From assembly GCF_003236175.1 (NCBI RefSeq), contig NZ_QKTW01000017.1, positions 74,304 to 138,303 of the forward strand: a stretch of DNA of 64,000 nucleotides. The letters run 5' to 3'. The position numbers and the translations under genes were made by a program. The stretch comes from Taibaiella soli. GTDB lineage: Bacteria > Bacteroidota > Bacteroidia > Chitinophagales > Chitinophagaceae. The notes under the pieces are model-generated. The model had not been told where the DNA came from. It saw only the letters and a program-made list of their open reading frames with translations, and made no database searches. Shown here in pieces: positions 27,862 to 37,500 of the stretch (position 1 is the first letter of the stretch; each line of letters begins with the position of its first letter).

Positions 27862-27918
27862 TGGTGCCCAGAACAGGAATCGAACCTGCACTACCTTGCG
27901 ATAACCAGATTTTGAGTC
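27862..27918 (-). tRNA. 3' fragment of tRNA-Leu(CAA), probable integration att site
   Basis: Read on the minus strand, positions 27,918 down to 27,862 give the anticodon loop CTCAAAA (anticodon CAA, Leu), the 3' anticodon stem TCTGG, a long variable region, an intact T arm (GCAGG-TTCGATT-CCTGT) and TCTGGGC-A-CCA. The 5' side is replaced: the expected stem strand CCAGA reads TCGCGA, and no D arm or acceptor 5' strand follows. This is the pattern left by site-specific integration into a tRNA gene. The intact copy should lie at the other end of the element, right of this window. Confidence 0.75.
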
Positions 27919-28271
27919 GCGAAATGATAATTACATGATTAATAGCGACTAATAAATACACGTCGTTAATTAAGCGAAAGTCTAATTTGGATCACCTATT
28001 GCAGACTTCGACAAGAAAAACACATCTGTTTTTTGCGCAAAAAGAATCGCAAAAATTTAGTGTAAGTTTTAATGCAAGGAAAAAGTGGCTATGAGACAAG
28101 TCCGTAAAGATGAGAGCCTTATCCCAGGTCCAAATAGTTCCAGCTCTAAAATTTTGTATCGTCAAAGGACAATCATTATTAATGGCGATTAACGAACAAA
28201 TAATGCTAAATAAAAAGCCGCCGCAAACAGTAGCTGCTCTTTTTAGTATAAAAAACTATATAAGTATTTCA
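27919..28271. other. intergenic stretch, left end of the putative island
   Basis: About 350 bp without a supported gene. It begins at the tRNA scar and ends at the glycine-rich gene; the sequence turns visibly A+T-rich. A loose AAAAAGCCGC...CTTTTT inverted pair near 28,213-28,246 may be a weak terminator for the minus-strand cassette. Confidence 0.4.
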
Positions 28272-29069
28272 TTACGGTAAAGGTGGTTTAGAAATTTTAA
28301 TAAGTTGAGTGGGTACATCTTGTCCAGCGAGACCATCGTTGCCTTCTCGACCTGGTCCTCCATGAGGTCCACTATTGTTGCCCGCTTCTCGGCCAGACCC
28401 TGGCCCGCCCTTTTTTCCTGCAGAACCCCCACTTGCATTTACGCTTAAGTACTGCAGAATTGCATCGAGATCTAAGGTCGAGTCTGCAGCCCAAACTTCA
28501 ACTAACACATTACCTCCTCTGCCGCCATTGCTACCTGACCCTGCGTCACCTCCGGCCCCTCCGGCCCCATTCGAACCAAACATTCCACTTTTATTTCCTC
28601 CAATTTGTCCCATGCCTCCGTTTCCTCCTTTTCCTCCATTACCTCCATTCGCGTGGATGTTTAGTCTAATTAACTTAGTCAAACCAATTTGAATTTTTAC
28701 GTTTTGTACGGCAGGTCCCCCTGGCGTTCCAGAGGTTCCGGCGACACCCTTTAAGCCCGGCTGACCTCCATCAGCCTGCCACCAACCGGTACTATCCCAA
28801 CTGTCCTTTGGTTTAATACCATCTTGTCCATTGTCACCGTCTGCCACAATCTCTGTATCGGCGTCGAAAGAACCTTTTCCGATTATTATGTTACAGCTTG
28901 TAAAGTGCGACGGAATCAAAAGCTTTGACCTTGGTCCCATCTCCAAAGAGGGAAAAAAAACGGATGTTCCAGGAACCACTAAAGTTTGGTCTGCTGAAAT
29001 TTGTGTGGTTGGATATTTTATGAAGTCTTCAAGAATATCGATTGGATTGTTCGTTTGTTGCGGATTCAT
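28272..29069 (-). CDS. glycine-rich collagen-like protein
   Basis: 265 residues without a signal peptide. The N-terminal ~85 residues are ordered (LEDFIKYPTTQISADQTLVV...FTSCNIIIGKGSFDADTE). From residue ~85 to 250 the chain is dominated by Gly-rich triplets (GGKGGNGGMGQIGG, GGDAGSGSNGGRGG, GPGSGREAGNNSGPHGGPGR), interrupted by short beta-like segments (VKIQIGLTKLIRLNIHANG; NVLVEVWAADSTLDL). It is the last gene of a minus-strand cassette after the membrane protein (about 70-bp gap). No known family; it resembles repeat-rich surface or matrix proteins but lacks an export signal. Confidence 0.7.
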   Translation of the reverse strand: MNPQQTNNPIDILEDFIKYPTTQISADQTLVVPGTSVFFPSLEMGPRSKLLIPSHFTSCNIIIGKGSFDADTEIVADGDNGQDGIKPKDSWDSTGWWQADGGQPGLKGVAGTSGTPGGPAVQNVKIQIGLTKLIRLNIHANGGNGGKGGNGGMGQIGGNKSGMFGSNGAGGAGGDAGSGSNGGRGGNVLVEVWAADSTLDLDAILQYLSVNASGGSAGKKGGPGSGREAGNNSGPHGGPGREGNDGLAGQDVPTQLIKISKPPLP

Positions 29070-29140
29070 ATTGCATGTTTTTGATGTATAATATTATTGT
29101 TTTAAATTATTTCACTATATGTTGTAGGTGATAACAATGC

Positions 29141-29596
29141 TTAGGTAGGCTGACTTTCAGTTTGTTTTTTAGACTCTAAAGGTGGAGTTGCGCCATAGAT
29201 TGATTTAACTAATATGCCAAGATATACGCCAAAAATTAATTCACCTAAACCCAAAAAAAAAGTAAAATCATCATTATCCATTGGGCTGACAGCTTGATAA
29301 TATAGAATGTAACCCATAATACATATAAACACAAGAGGTATAAAAATCGCGATAAAAGCGAATACAATATTTACGAGGTCTTCTGATACTCTTGTTTTCG
29401 ATTTATTGACTACATAATAATTAATAATAACCGTCGTATACGCCGCAAACAGCGGGACAATAATTGGGAGGCATATTTTTATTGCTGGAGTATCATACCA
29501 TCCGATAAAACGTAGTGCCAATATCTCTATAATAATTGAAAAATGACCGGTAATAAATAAGATGCTAAGTATGTTTATTAATTTATTTTCTTTCAT
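29141..29596 (-). CDS. four-helix integral membrane protein
   Basis: 151 residues with four hydrophobic segments (about 9-30, 37-60, 78-100, 112-134) and polar ends (MKENKLINI..., ...ESKKQTESQPT). No recognised motif. Its ATG overlaps the end of the upstream gene by 14 nt, implying translational coupling within the three-gene cassette. Confidence 0.75.
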   Translation of the reverse strand: MKENKLINILSILFITGHFSIIIEILALRFIGWYDTPAIKICLPIIVPLFAAYTTVIINYYVVNKSKTRVSEDLVNIVFAFIAIFIPLVFICIMGYILYYQAVSPMDNDDFTFFLGLGELIFGVYLGILVKSIYGATPPLESKKQTESQPT

Positions 29597-30722
29597 GATT
29601 TATATATTTATAAATTTCTTTAGATAGTTGATTGAAATAGTCGTCTAATAATTGCCTTTGACCGTTTTCAATTAGAACCCCGCCATTTCGTACTGTTTCC
29701 GGTTTAGGGCCTGATCCGTCGGGTTTAGCAGTTTTATATCTTGCCTCACAGTGCAGTGTCAAGTGACCGGATTCTCTACTGTATACTTCATATATTATGT
29801 ATAGATGTATGTATTCCCAATTTTTATTATCCTTTGTAATTTCGCCCGGCGCTAAAGCAAACGTAAAACCGGTATGACCATCTGACAGAAACCTTGAGCC
29901 ATAAATCGGCTTATATTTTTTAAGCATGAATTGTTCTATTTGATTTTTTACAGTTGATTCTATTTGGCGCCGTTCCTTTCCAGATAAATCATCATTAAAA
30001 AGCGGATTTCCAAAATCAAATTCGTATGTCACCATCGCTCTGGGTTGATATATATTCATGTAATGTTTCATGCTCCATGAGCCGTCCTTGACTCCATTTA
30101 TGTCAAACACACGATTTTTTATCTCACATACCCGCATTTCATTATCAAAATAGAGCACAAAGTTTCTAACAATATCTAATTTCGACTCTGACGGTAACGC
30201 TGCGTTCGATTCTTTTTTGGGATTAGTACTACAAAATATGTAGATACTATCTATTGGGATTTGAGATAAGTAGCTCAGCTTGCACAAAAAATGAATCATA
30301 AAATCATTTTTCTCGAAGGTATTTGAGTCTAAAGTGGCCGCCATTAAAAAATCAATAGGCATAAGTGTACCACTGAATTCTCTTGTTCCCGATACATACA
30401 ATTTTAACAGCGTATTTGAAACAACTGCAGAGTCTACTTTAACTAATTTGCCAACTTGTAATACGGCATGTCCATGACTAACCGAATCAAATTTGCCGTC
30501 TGGGGGAGTTCTTTCGTAAAACAAGGGTGTATATTGTTTTAAATCTATGTTTCCACCGATTGCAAGATCCAGTGAGTTTATATTAACCGCAGTAGCTAAT
30601 AAGAGTTCATTAATTTCATCTGCTAATTGGACATTCTTGGTTTGCGCCTTGACTTGCTTGCCAAATGCGAGTATACATATACTACATGTTACGAAAGTTG
30701 TAAATAAAGCAGCTTTCATCAT
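29583..30722 (-). CDS. exported protein of unknown function
   Basis: 379 residues, with a signal peptide (MMKAALFTTFVTCSICILAFG, cleavage near AQ27). The mature part has mixed alpha/beta character (DLAIGGNIDLKQYTPLFYERTPPDG...; YEFDFGNPLFNDDLSGKERRQIESTV; YIHLYIIYEVYSRESGHLTLHCEARY). No catalytic motif is visible. It is first in a cassette with a membrane protein and a glycine-rich protein. All three lie just inside the putative island end, so a role in a surface-linked accessory function or defence is possible but not shown. Confidence 0.7.
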   Translation of the reverse strand: MMKAALFTTFVTCSICILAFGKQVKAQTKNVQLADEINELLLATAVNINSLDLAIGGNIDLKQYTPLFYERTPPDGKFDSVSHGHAVLQVGKLVKVDSAVVSNTLLKLYVSGTREFSGTLMPIDFLMAATLDSNTFEKNDFMIHFLCKLSYLSQIPIDSIYIFCSTNPKKESNAALPSESKLDIVRNFVLYFDNEMRVCEIKNRVFDINGVKDGSWSMKHYMNIYQPRAMVTYEFDFGNPLFNDDLSGKERRQIESTVKNQIEQFMLKKYKPIYGSRFLSDGHTGFTFALAPGEITKDNKNWEYIHLYIIYEVYSRESGHLTLHCEARYKTAKPDGSGPKPETVRNGGVLIENGQRQLLDDYFNQLSKEIYKYINHERK

Positions 30723-31177
30723 CGAGAATGGTTAACAATATCCATAAAACATTATGCATAATTCAAATTCAAGCGTACAACTCAAAACGTCCCTTAAGGG
30801 AGTAAGTTTCATCAAAACAAACATGTTGAAATTTTCTTTGAAATTTAGTGTGATGTTTTATTGTGAAATTATAAAATATAATAATTATACATATGCGTTA
30901 ATTGACGGTGGAGATGGGGGTAGTTTTCACGTAGTTACTCTGGGCAATTCTTGCTAATTGATTGTTGTTATTTTTTAGCGGTCCGACCTTGTACATTATA
31001 GAAATTATTTCGAGCAACTCTGGTGATTTGATTAATAAATTTACTTTTAATGAACTGTAACTCTTGCTACATGGACCGCTCAATAAACCTTCAAATTGAA
31101 ACGGCGTAACTTCAGGTTTCAATCTCATTTTTGAATAAGAAATGGTTCCATAAATTCGTTGGAAGTCAATACTGCAA
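30723..31177. other. intergenic stretch upstream of the acetyltransferase remnant
   Basis: About 450 bp, A+T-rich. A 76-codon minus-strand frame (30,898-31,128) is open, but I see no ribosome site, promoter or family to support it. The divergent cassette's promoter region must lie at the left end. Confidence 0.4.
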
Positions 31178-31426
31178 ATGGATATTTGTTTGGAAATCCA
31201 TTTTTGCGCAACGATGCAGTCTGTTGTTGATCTTGAATTTCAAATGCAAGGCCTCTCAAAGTCGATGTTTAAACGTCTTCTCCTCAACATAGAAGATCGA
31301 TATGATATTTTATTTGCGATGGTGTCAAAATTGAACCCCAAATTCAAAGCGCACTTAAGTGTGGGTTGGAAAACTCTGAGAGAAACTGACGAACTTTTTT
31401 TGCTGAGTTATTCAATAGTCCATTAA
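31178..31426 (+). pseudogene. C-terminal remnant of a GNAT acetyltransferase
   Basis: From residue ~13 of this open frame (MQSVVDLEFQMQGLSKSM...NPKFKAHLSVGWKTLRETDE) the sequence aligns with the C-terminal third of the intact acetyltransferase at 32,842: VVD-x-EFQ, G-x-x-K-x-M, Y-x-x-LF, NP-K, AH, VGWK in the same order. The N-terminal two thirds are missing, so the acetyl-CoA site is incomplete. By eye, about one third of residues match the intact copy. Confidence 0.6.
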
Positions 31427-31465
31427 CAACCTACCAATTATTTCAAACATAAAAAATCAACCATC

Positions 31466-32127
31466 ATGAGAAACGAATTGTTGTCTCTGTACAAAGAGAA
31501 GCAAAAGAACTTTAAATCTATCATTAACAGTTTTCCCGAGGACGATTTGGCGGGACCATTTTTGATGTCTCCTGGCGAAGTCTATCGCGGTCAGCCGAAT
31601 CGATTGTTGATTGTCGGACAGGAGACCAATGGTTGGACATCTTACGTGGATGATCTGGAAAAACAGATGGGGACCTATGAGGGCTTTAACGTCGGAATTG
31701 AATATTATGCATCTCCATTCTGGAACATTACAAGGAAAGTTGAAAAGGCACTCGGGAATGAACCGTATTCATGTGCCTGGACGAACCTTAGTAAGTTCGA
31801 TTTGGATGCAGGACGACGTTATGGGAACATGAAGCTGCCATTTCTAAAATCGACGGAATTCTGCTCAATGAAATAGAAATAATAAAGCCAGATTTCTGCC
31901 TATTCTTTACCGGTCCATCTTTTGATAACAGGTTAAAAGCGATTTTTGAAGGTCTGGAATTTATCGACATTCCCAATTGGACTTCAAGGCAATTTTGCAA
32001 TTTGAAACATCCGAATCTTCCAGCAAACAGTTTCCGAGCGTATCATCCAAAATCACTTAGAATAAGGCATCTCGAAAACGCCTTTATCGATTACATCGCG
32101 AAACAAAATGCATCAAAATTGCAGTAA
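31466..32127 (+). pseudogene. uracil-DNA-glycosylase-like protein, frameshifted
   Basis: The frame from 31,466 reads MRNELLSLYKEKQ...NRLLIVGQETNGW...AWTNLSKFDLDAGRRYG and then stops; the same protein continues in the +1 frame from about 31,826 (EHEAAISKIDGILLNE...LFFTGPSFDNRLKAIFE...AYHPKSLRIRHLENAF) to a stop at 32,127. Restoring one G in the GGG run at 31,823-31,825 rejoins them (about 220 residues). GQETNGW and AYHPKSLR sit where UDG-fold proteins carry the water-activating loop and the HPS loop. Family assignment is by fold pattern only. A sequencing error at the G run is possible. A near-identical C-terminus lies at 38,302. Confidence 0.55.
31937..32116. repeat. direct repeat, left copy (C-terminal part of UDG-like gene)
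   Basis: About 180 bp, highly similar by eye to 38,302-38,482 with scattered substitutions, mostly third-position (for example GATTTTTGAAGGT and CATCCAAAATCACTTAG in both). Both copies are in the plus orientation, 6.4 kb apart. Confidence 0.8.
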
Positions 32128-32169
32128 CATAGCGGGGATGATACGCCAAAACAAAAACAAGATTAAAAC

Positions 32170-32781
32170 ATGCCTTGTCAACATAGATTTCACCACATAT
32201 TGATCCCTCAACAGGAGAATTTAGAGTTTTTATTTATTGGGACTTTTAATCCCGTTTGGGATGCTGCCAACGGGAAGAATGCAGACTATTTTTATGGACG
32301 AGCGTCAAGCCTGTTTTGGTGCATACTTCCACATGCATTCAATGAGAACTGCCTAATCGACCAAGGTCCGGAACAATGGGAGGCATTCTGTACTAATCAC
32401 AATATTGGTTTAACAGATATTATCTCCTCGGTTTTGAATGGGAACGAGAATGATGAGGAGCACAACGATCTATTGTGTCGTGGGTTTCAAGACAAAAATC
32501 TTGATAAAAAGATTGATAGGCAATATGTCTTTAATCTTGATTTTACAACACATCAAATAATACGACTCATAAGTCAAAACCGTAGAACCTTAAAGGCTGT
32601 ATTTTTTACTCGGTCCACACCCGGGGAGATACCAAGGATATGGTCGCAATGGCAATTAATTTTATTGCATTGCCAAAATTTAGGAATTTATGCAAACGGA
32701 TTACCGACACCGTCAACACGGGGTGGTACCATAAGAGATAAAATTGCCCTGTGGCGACAAGAAGTTGGGAATAGCCTGTAA
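32170..32781 (+). CDS. uracil/mismatch-DNA-glycosylase superfamily protein
   Basis: 203 residues with two loops of the Mug/TDG-like branch: FLFIGTFNPVWD near the N-terminus (the GxxP catalytic loop) and LPTPSTRGGTIRDKIALWRQ near the C-terminus (the S/T-P-S substrate-recognition loop followed by an amphipathic helix). YFYGRASSLFW is typical of the family's aromatic pocket. These enzymes remove uracil, thymine or damaged bases from DNA. On mobile islands UDG-like proteins can act in repair or in defence against modified phage DNA; which applies here is unknown. It follows the frameshifted UDG-like gene by about 40 bp. Confidence 0.6.
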   Translation: MPCQHRFHHILIPQQENLEFLFIGTFNPVWDAANGKNADYFYGRASSLFWCILPHAFNENCLIDQGPEQWEAFCTNHNIGLTDIISSVLNGNENDEEHNDLLCRGFQDKNLDKKIDRQYVFNLDFTTHQIIRLISQNRRTLKAVFFTRSTPGEIPRIWSQWQLILLHCQNLGIYANGLPTPSTRGGTIRDKIALWRQEVGNSL

Positions 32782-32841
32782 CAAGGTGTTGGAATAACGA
32801 ATGCCGTTGGGGGACGTTAATGATTCTACTTAAGATTTTTT

Positions 32842-33396
32842 ATGAACAATTTTACATGTACGTCTGGGAGGTGCATTGATATCAGACTTGCAACGTTGGG
32901 AGATTTAGATGCCATTAGTCTATTGAACAAAAAATGGATTGTAAACTCATTTGACATTCCCAACAAAGAAGATGGCTTTTTGCTGTGCGACGAATACAAC
33001 TCAGAGGACCTCTCTAATATCATTTTAGCTCAGGATACCGCTGTAGCGTGTTCTGATGGTGCAGTAGTCGCCTACTATATCAACGACAATTGTTCCTCTC
33101 TGTTGGATCAATATAATCTTGCGATCTCGAACCTCAAGGAAAAGAATTTAATTCCGGCTGATTCAAGAGTATCCATCAGAACACAGATTGTTGTTGATAG
33201 GGAATTTCAACGTTTAGGTATTCCCAAAGCAATGCTTGATTTTTTAGTGCCGTTTTTAAAAGAGAAATACAATTTTCTATTTTCGATCGGAGTAAATGAA
33301 AATCCGAAGCGAGCTGCACATCAAAAAGTCGGTTGGAAAATAGTTGACGAAGATGACCTTAATTATTACTGCCTATACGATTTGAGAACACAGTAG
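32842..33396 (+). CDS. GNAT-family N-acetyltransferase
   Basis: 184 residues: N-terminal beta strand CIDIRLATLGDLDAISLLNKKW, core RTQIVVDREFQRLGIPKAMLDFLVPFLKEKY (motif A, acetyl-CoA pyrophosphate loop R-x-x-G-I) and a C-terminal strand ending VGWKIVDED. Cytoplasmic enzyme with unknown substrate. The paralogous remnant at 31,178 suggests the locus has carried two such genes. Spacing to the upstream glycosylase is about 60 bp; it may share its transcript. Confidence 0.85.
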   Translation: MNNFTCTSGRCIDIRLATLGDLDAISLLNKKWIVNSFDIPNKEDGFLLCDEYNSEDLSNIILAQDTAVACSDGAVVAYYINDNCSSLLDQYNLAISNLKEKNLIPADSRVSIRTQIVVDREFQRLGIPKAMLDFLVPFLKEKYNFLFSIGVNENPKRAAHQKVGWKIVDEDDLNYYCLYDLRTQ

Positions 33397-33409
33397 CAAC
33401 CAAGGTGTT

Positions 33410-33451
33410 TTTCATTTTACCTGCGGCAATATTGCTGCAAGTAAAATGAAA
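33410..33451. repeat. 42-bp imperfect palindrome
   Basis: An 11-bp perfect arm (TTTCATTTTAC / GTAAAATGAAA) encloses a second near-palindrome (TGCGGCAATATTGCTGCA), so the whole stretch can form one long hairpin. No T-run on either side. It lies 14 bp after the acetyltransferase stop, at the left edge of the CHAT operon. Confidence 0.55.
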
Positions 33452-33639
33452 CTTCAATAAACTGACAAATGTTTGCATTCATCAGGTAAAATCAATTAGC
33501 CACGTACTTTTTATAAACGTCGTTTTTTGATAAATTGCCCCCGATGGTAAATGTATTGCAATTGTCCTTGTCCTGATGTCGAAGTATTGCTACGGGTCTT
33601 GTACTAATTCTGCCTGCCTGATAAAAGAATATTGAATAA

Positions 33640-34551
33640 TTATTCATAGCGGCTAATCCCAAAAACAATATAGTTGTAGGGTATCAGTTTTGTCGGCTCA
33701 TCAGCATGCACCAGCTGGCCGTTGGATGGATTGAAAACCCATTCGTCCCAATCCCAGGCAGTAACCAGTGTTTCGGGTATTTGAACGGCAATATAAGACC
33801 CTTCACGTAAACGGGCGCGTGTACTTATTTTTGAAAAGTCAAGGCCCATATAAAAACTTTGCACGGGCACGTTTCTATTTCTTTTTGCAATGGCTTCAGA
33901 GATGCCCAGTGCCATCTTGGAGAGGGGCGCGATAGCCGGCTGTAACTGTTTACTGAGTTCAAGCCCTGATTTGAACACATCTGAATCCAGGAAAGATAGA
34001 AACTTTTCATCCGACTCATTTTTTACGTTGACCGTAAAACAGCGAAATGCTATTCCTTCGGTTCCAACATTCAGGCCGACAAATACAGGATATCCGATGA
34101 TTCCGGCCTGTTCTCCTTCCCTTGCGGTGTATGTATTGGTAAAATGGAGATGTTCGATTGTGCCAGGAAGTTGATTTTGTGCATAGAAATCGAACAGGAC
34201 CAAGTGTTGGCCTGATCCGGGATAATCGGCTACCCGGAGCCTGTCCAATGTGACTTTTATTCTCGTATTTTTCAGGTTTTGATCAGCCTCGATATTCCCC
34301 GCGTGCCTGATAGAAATAAATTCAGACCCCGGTTCTGACGGAGGCAGGAAACCGAAACTATGCCCGGTATGAATCCATGCTTTCTGACCGAAAAGATTTA
34401 AAAAAAAATCTTTCCTGACGCCTTCCTCACCTTTTAACTGTTCACCCTGCTGATCAATATCTTCTCCAAGAGAAGAAAGCAGGTTCATCAGTTCTTCCTT
34501 TGGAAGCTTTCCCGCCACGGGTATTTGATCCAGTGTATATTCTGAGCTCAT
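33640..34551 (-). CDS. unknown partner protein of the CHAT/ATPase gene
   Basis: 303 residues, no signal peptide, no strong membrane helix. Two parts: residues about 40-215 look beta-rich (WIHTGHSFGFLPPSEPG; RIKVTLDRLRVADYPGSGQHLVLFDFYAQNQLPG; GIIGYPVFVGLNVGTEG), then a helix (LELSKQLQPAIAPLSKMALGISEAI) and a C-terminal beta segment (SFYMGLDFSKISTRARLREGSYIAVQIP). I do not recognise the family. Its ATG overlaps the stop of the CHAT gene (ATGA at 34,548-34,551), so the two are translationally coupled and almost certainly functionally paired, for example as protease and substrate or effector. Confidence 0.75.
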   Translation of the reverse strand: MSSEYTLDQIPVAGKLPKEELMNLLSSLGEDIDQQGEQLKGEEGVRKDFFLNLFGQKAWIHTGHSFGFLPPSEPGSEFISIRHAGNIEADQNLKNTRIKVTLDRLRVADYPGSGQHLVLFDFYAQNQLPGTIEHLHFTNTYTAREGEQAGIIGYPVFVGLNVGTEGIAFRCFTVNVKNESDEKFLSFLDSDVFKSGLELSKQLQPAIAPLSKMALGISEAIAKRNRNVPVQSFYMGLDFSKISTRARLREGSYIAVQIPETLVTAWDWDEWVFNPSNGQLVHADEPTKLIPYNYIVFGISRYE

Positions 34552-37500
34552 TGTACGTTTGATTTATATTGGCTAATAATTTTATTGGCGTAAGCGATGC
34601 TTTGGGCATGAGTGGATGCATCTCCGTTATTCACAATATATTCTGCATAAGCGACGGCCTTATCGTACTCTTTCAGTTTTATCATTGCATCAATCATTTC
34701 ATGCCGAGTGGTTATGCCCGCATCGAAGAAGCCGTGTTTATTCGCGAATGAAAGCGCATGATTGAGGCTCTCCATTGCTTTAGCGGGATGACCTGCGCGG
34801 TTTAGGATGCTGCCACGTGTCTGGTAGGTCTGGAGCAGTTTCATGGCGGCATTCGCAGGCAGTTCGTCTATAGCGTCCGAACAATATGAATACGCTTCCT
34901 GTAAGTAAGCGGCGTACTGTTCATCGGTCAGCGAAAGATCATAGCTTTGATACAACCGGGCCTGAGACAGGGCAACGAGCGCTCCGCCTTTTTGCTCATT
35001 ATTTTCAGCAGGACAGTTCTCAAATGCTATTTGAGCGTATTCATAAGCAGGATTTGCTTCTTTTACGCCAAGTTGCAGATAGCAACCTGAAAGATTGAGT
35101 GCATAAATGGTGGTGCTTGCTTTATCACCAAGTTTTTCAGCAATTTTCATTCCTGTATTAAAATGTTCAATGGCTTTTTTGACGTCGTGTTTTGCCAACA
35201 ACGAAGCAAGTTCACCGACAGTGACCTGGTAGTTATTCAGTACAATTCTTTCCTGGCTGGTAAGCGTGCCCTCATCCTTATCTAAAAGGGCACCAGCTTT
35301 TTTCTGTTGAATTTCCATCTTTATCCCCAACAGTTTTTCACTCAAAGCCGCGTTGCCAAAATCCATTGTTATGCGGGTCTTCGCCTCCATAATAAAATGC
35401 CAGCACCCATCATCTTCATTAAGCGGGTAGCCGGTTTTTAAATCAAAATAAAAAGGCTCCATTTTGGTTACAAAGCGCAGAATATCGTATGCCCTGCCAT
35501 TTCTTTCATAATATTCCACCAGCGCAAGAAAGATATCTCTCGCCGCCACAAATAACTTGTGTTCCAGTGCAAGATCAAGTGCGAACCAGAGGTTAAATCT
35601 ATTTTGCTGTAAAAGCGCAAATCCCTGCAGGTTGCCTTCAAGGAACTGGTCATAGAGGTAACCGCCCATATCTGCAAAATCTCCGGCAAATGACCGCTCG
35701 AGATCGCTGCCGAATTTGGCGACCACTCTTTCTTCATACAGGCCCCTCAGGAAAAACGGCAACATTGGATGGGTTGCAAAAAGGCCTTTGGACAAGCTGG
35801 TCATTAAGCCGATGTCTGCAAATGCCTTGAATATTTCCAGGTCAGCATGTTCGTCGAACCCGGTCAGCATAGGAAAGTAAAATGACATTTTAGAGTCTGC
35901 CATTAAGCCAAGATCGGTGAGGCTCAACCACGTCTGGAAAGGTTGTGTGCATGAAATTTTGTCCAATTGAACGGAATTGAATTTTTGCAGCAACATTGTT
36001 TGAAATTGGCTTCGATCTTTTAACAGTTGCGAAAGCACCTGTTCGGCCATGTTTTCATATAAACCGCGTCTCAAACGTAGCGTTGTTGCTTCAAATTCCT
36101 GGTAGTTGACCAGTTTGTTTTTTACGACTAAATCCATGCAAACCTTTACAAGTAAGGGGTTTCCTTGCGGAAACTCTATCAGGGTTTTCCAAGCCGAAGG
36201 ATTGACTTTAACATGCTCCCGGTTTAAAAGCATATTCCCATAAGCTGCAGCTTCTTCTATTGTTAAAAAATTGACGAAAGTTTTTTCATCGGTATCCCAT
36301 GTTTTTTCGCCCCAGCCAGAGCTGACAATGATAAATTTTATGACTTCGCTTTGCAATTGTTGCAGGAACTGCTTTGTGCGCCAAATATCTTTTTCTGACC
36401 ACGTGTAAGCACTCTTGAAGCAGTTACCCAATACAGCGTGGATATCATCTAATACAAGCAGGCTTTGCACAGACGACAATGTTAATAGAATTTTCCGGAT
36501 TCGGTCTTTTTCGTAGGCCTGAGGGTCTGGGATTGTATGCAGCAATAATATGTTTTCTAACCTGCCTATAAAAGCATCGAAATCCTGCAAACCACAAAAA
36601 CTGCAGTAAACAGTTTGTTCAACGCCGTGTGTAAACTTATACCACGATGCAAAAGCCTTTATAGCGGTTGTCTTGCCGCCGATTGCCCATCCTTCAACCA
36701 ACACTGAATTGTGGTTATTAAAAATATTTTCAAGGTGCAAAAACAAGTGATCTATTCCAAAAATAGTGTCACCCGCGTAGGGCATTTCATCAAAACCGAA
36801 TTCATTGCTTTGATCCAGGCTGTCTGCTGTCGGAAGAGAATTGCCCGCTTTAATAACAGGAGTATGCTCCTGTTCATAGGTGACGGGAACAATCCAGTCC
36901 TGGATAAGAAAAGTGTTCTTATGAAGTTGTTTGCGGGCGTCTGCTGCTGCGGACCTTAAGCTGAAGTTTTCTGAAAACGAGGAATAGAAATTAAACATGA
37001 AATCAGCAGCCGTATTTACAAAAACATTGTATCGCATAGCAAGGCAGCCGGTAACTCCTGCTTTAATCAGCTCTGTTGCAAAAGATGGGTAGCCGTAACT
37101 GGATGAACCTGAGACCGTCTTTCTGTTGATAACAACTGATTTGGCGGACTGGCATGCGTTCAATACAACAAAATAGACACCATTCCGGACCAACATTTCC
37201 CCAAGCGCTTTGCCTTGTATATATTCAACGTTGCCGGGGAAATTATTATTTTCAAACAGTATATACCCCCTGTATTTTTGTGGTGTTTCGCCGACCATTA
37301 CTGCATTGATATCTTCGAAAATGCCGTGCCCATCAAAATGAAGCATGGTATAGGGTTGGTTACGCTCTACAGCAGCCGACAGTTTTTCTTCAAGTTTCTG
37401 AAAAGTTGGCGGACGTAATACTTCCAGTATGATATGTCTGGAGCCGGATGATCTTAAAGCGTCAGTCAGCATCCTGCCCACCGAATGAAAGGGCACGTCT

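Noticed and set aside
30898-31128. 76-codon minus-strand frame (MRLKPEVTPFQFEG...)
   Set aside because: No ribosome-binding signal, promoter or recognisable family; sits in an otherwise empty A+T-rich gap, so chance opening cannot be excluded.
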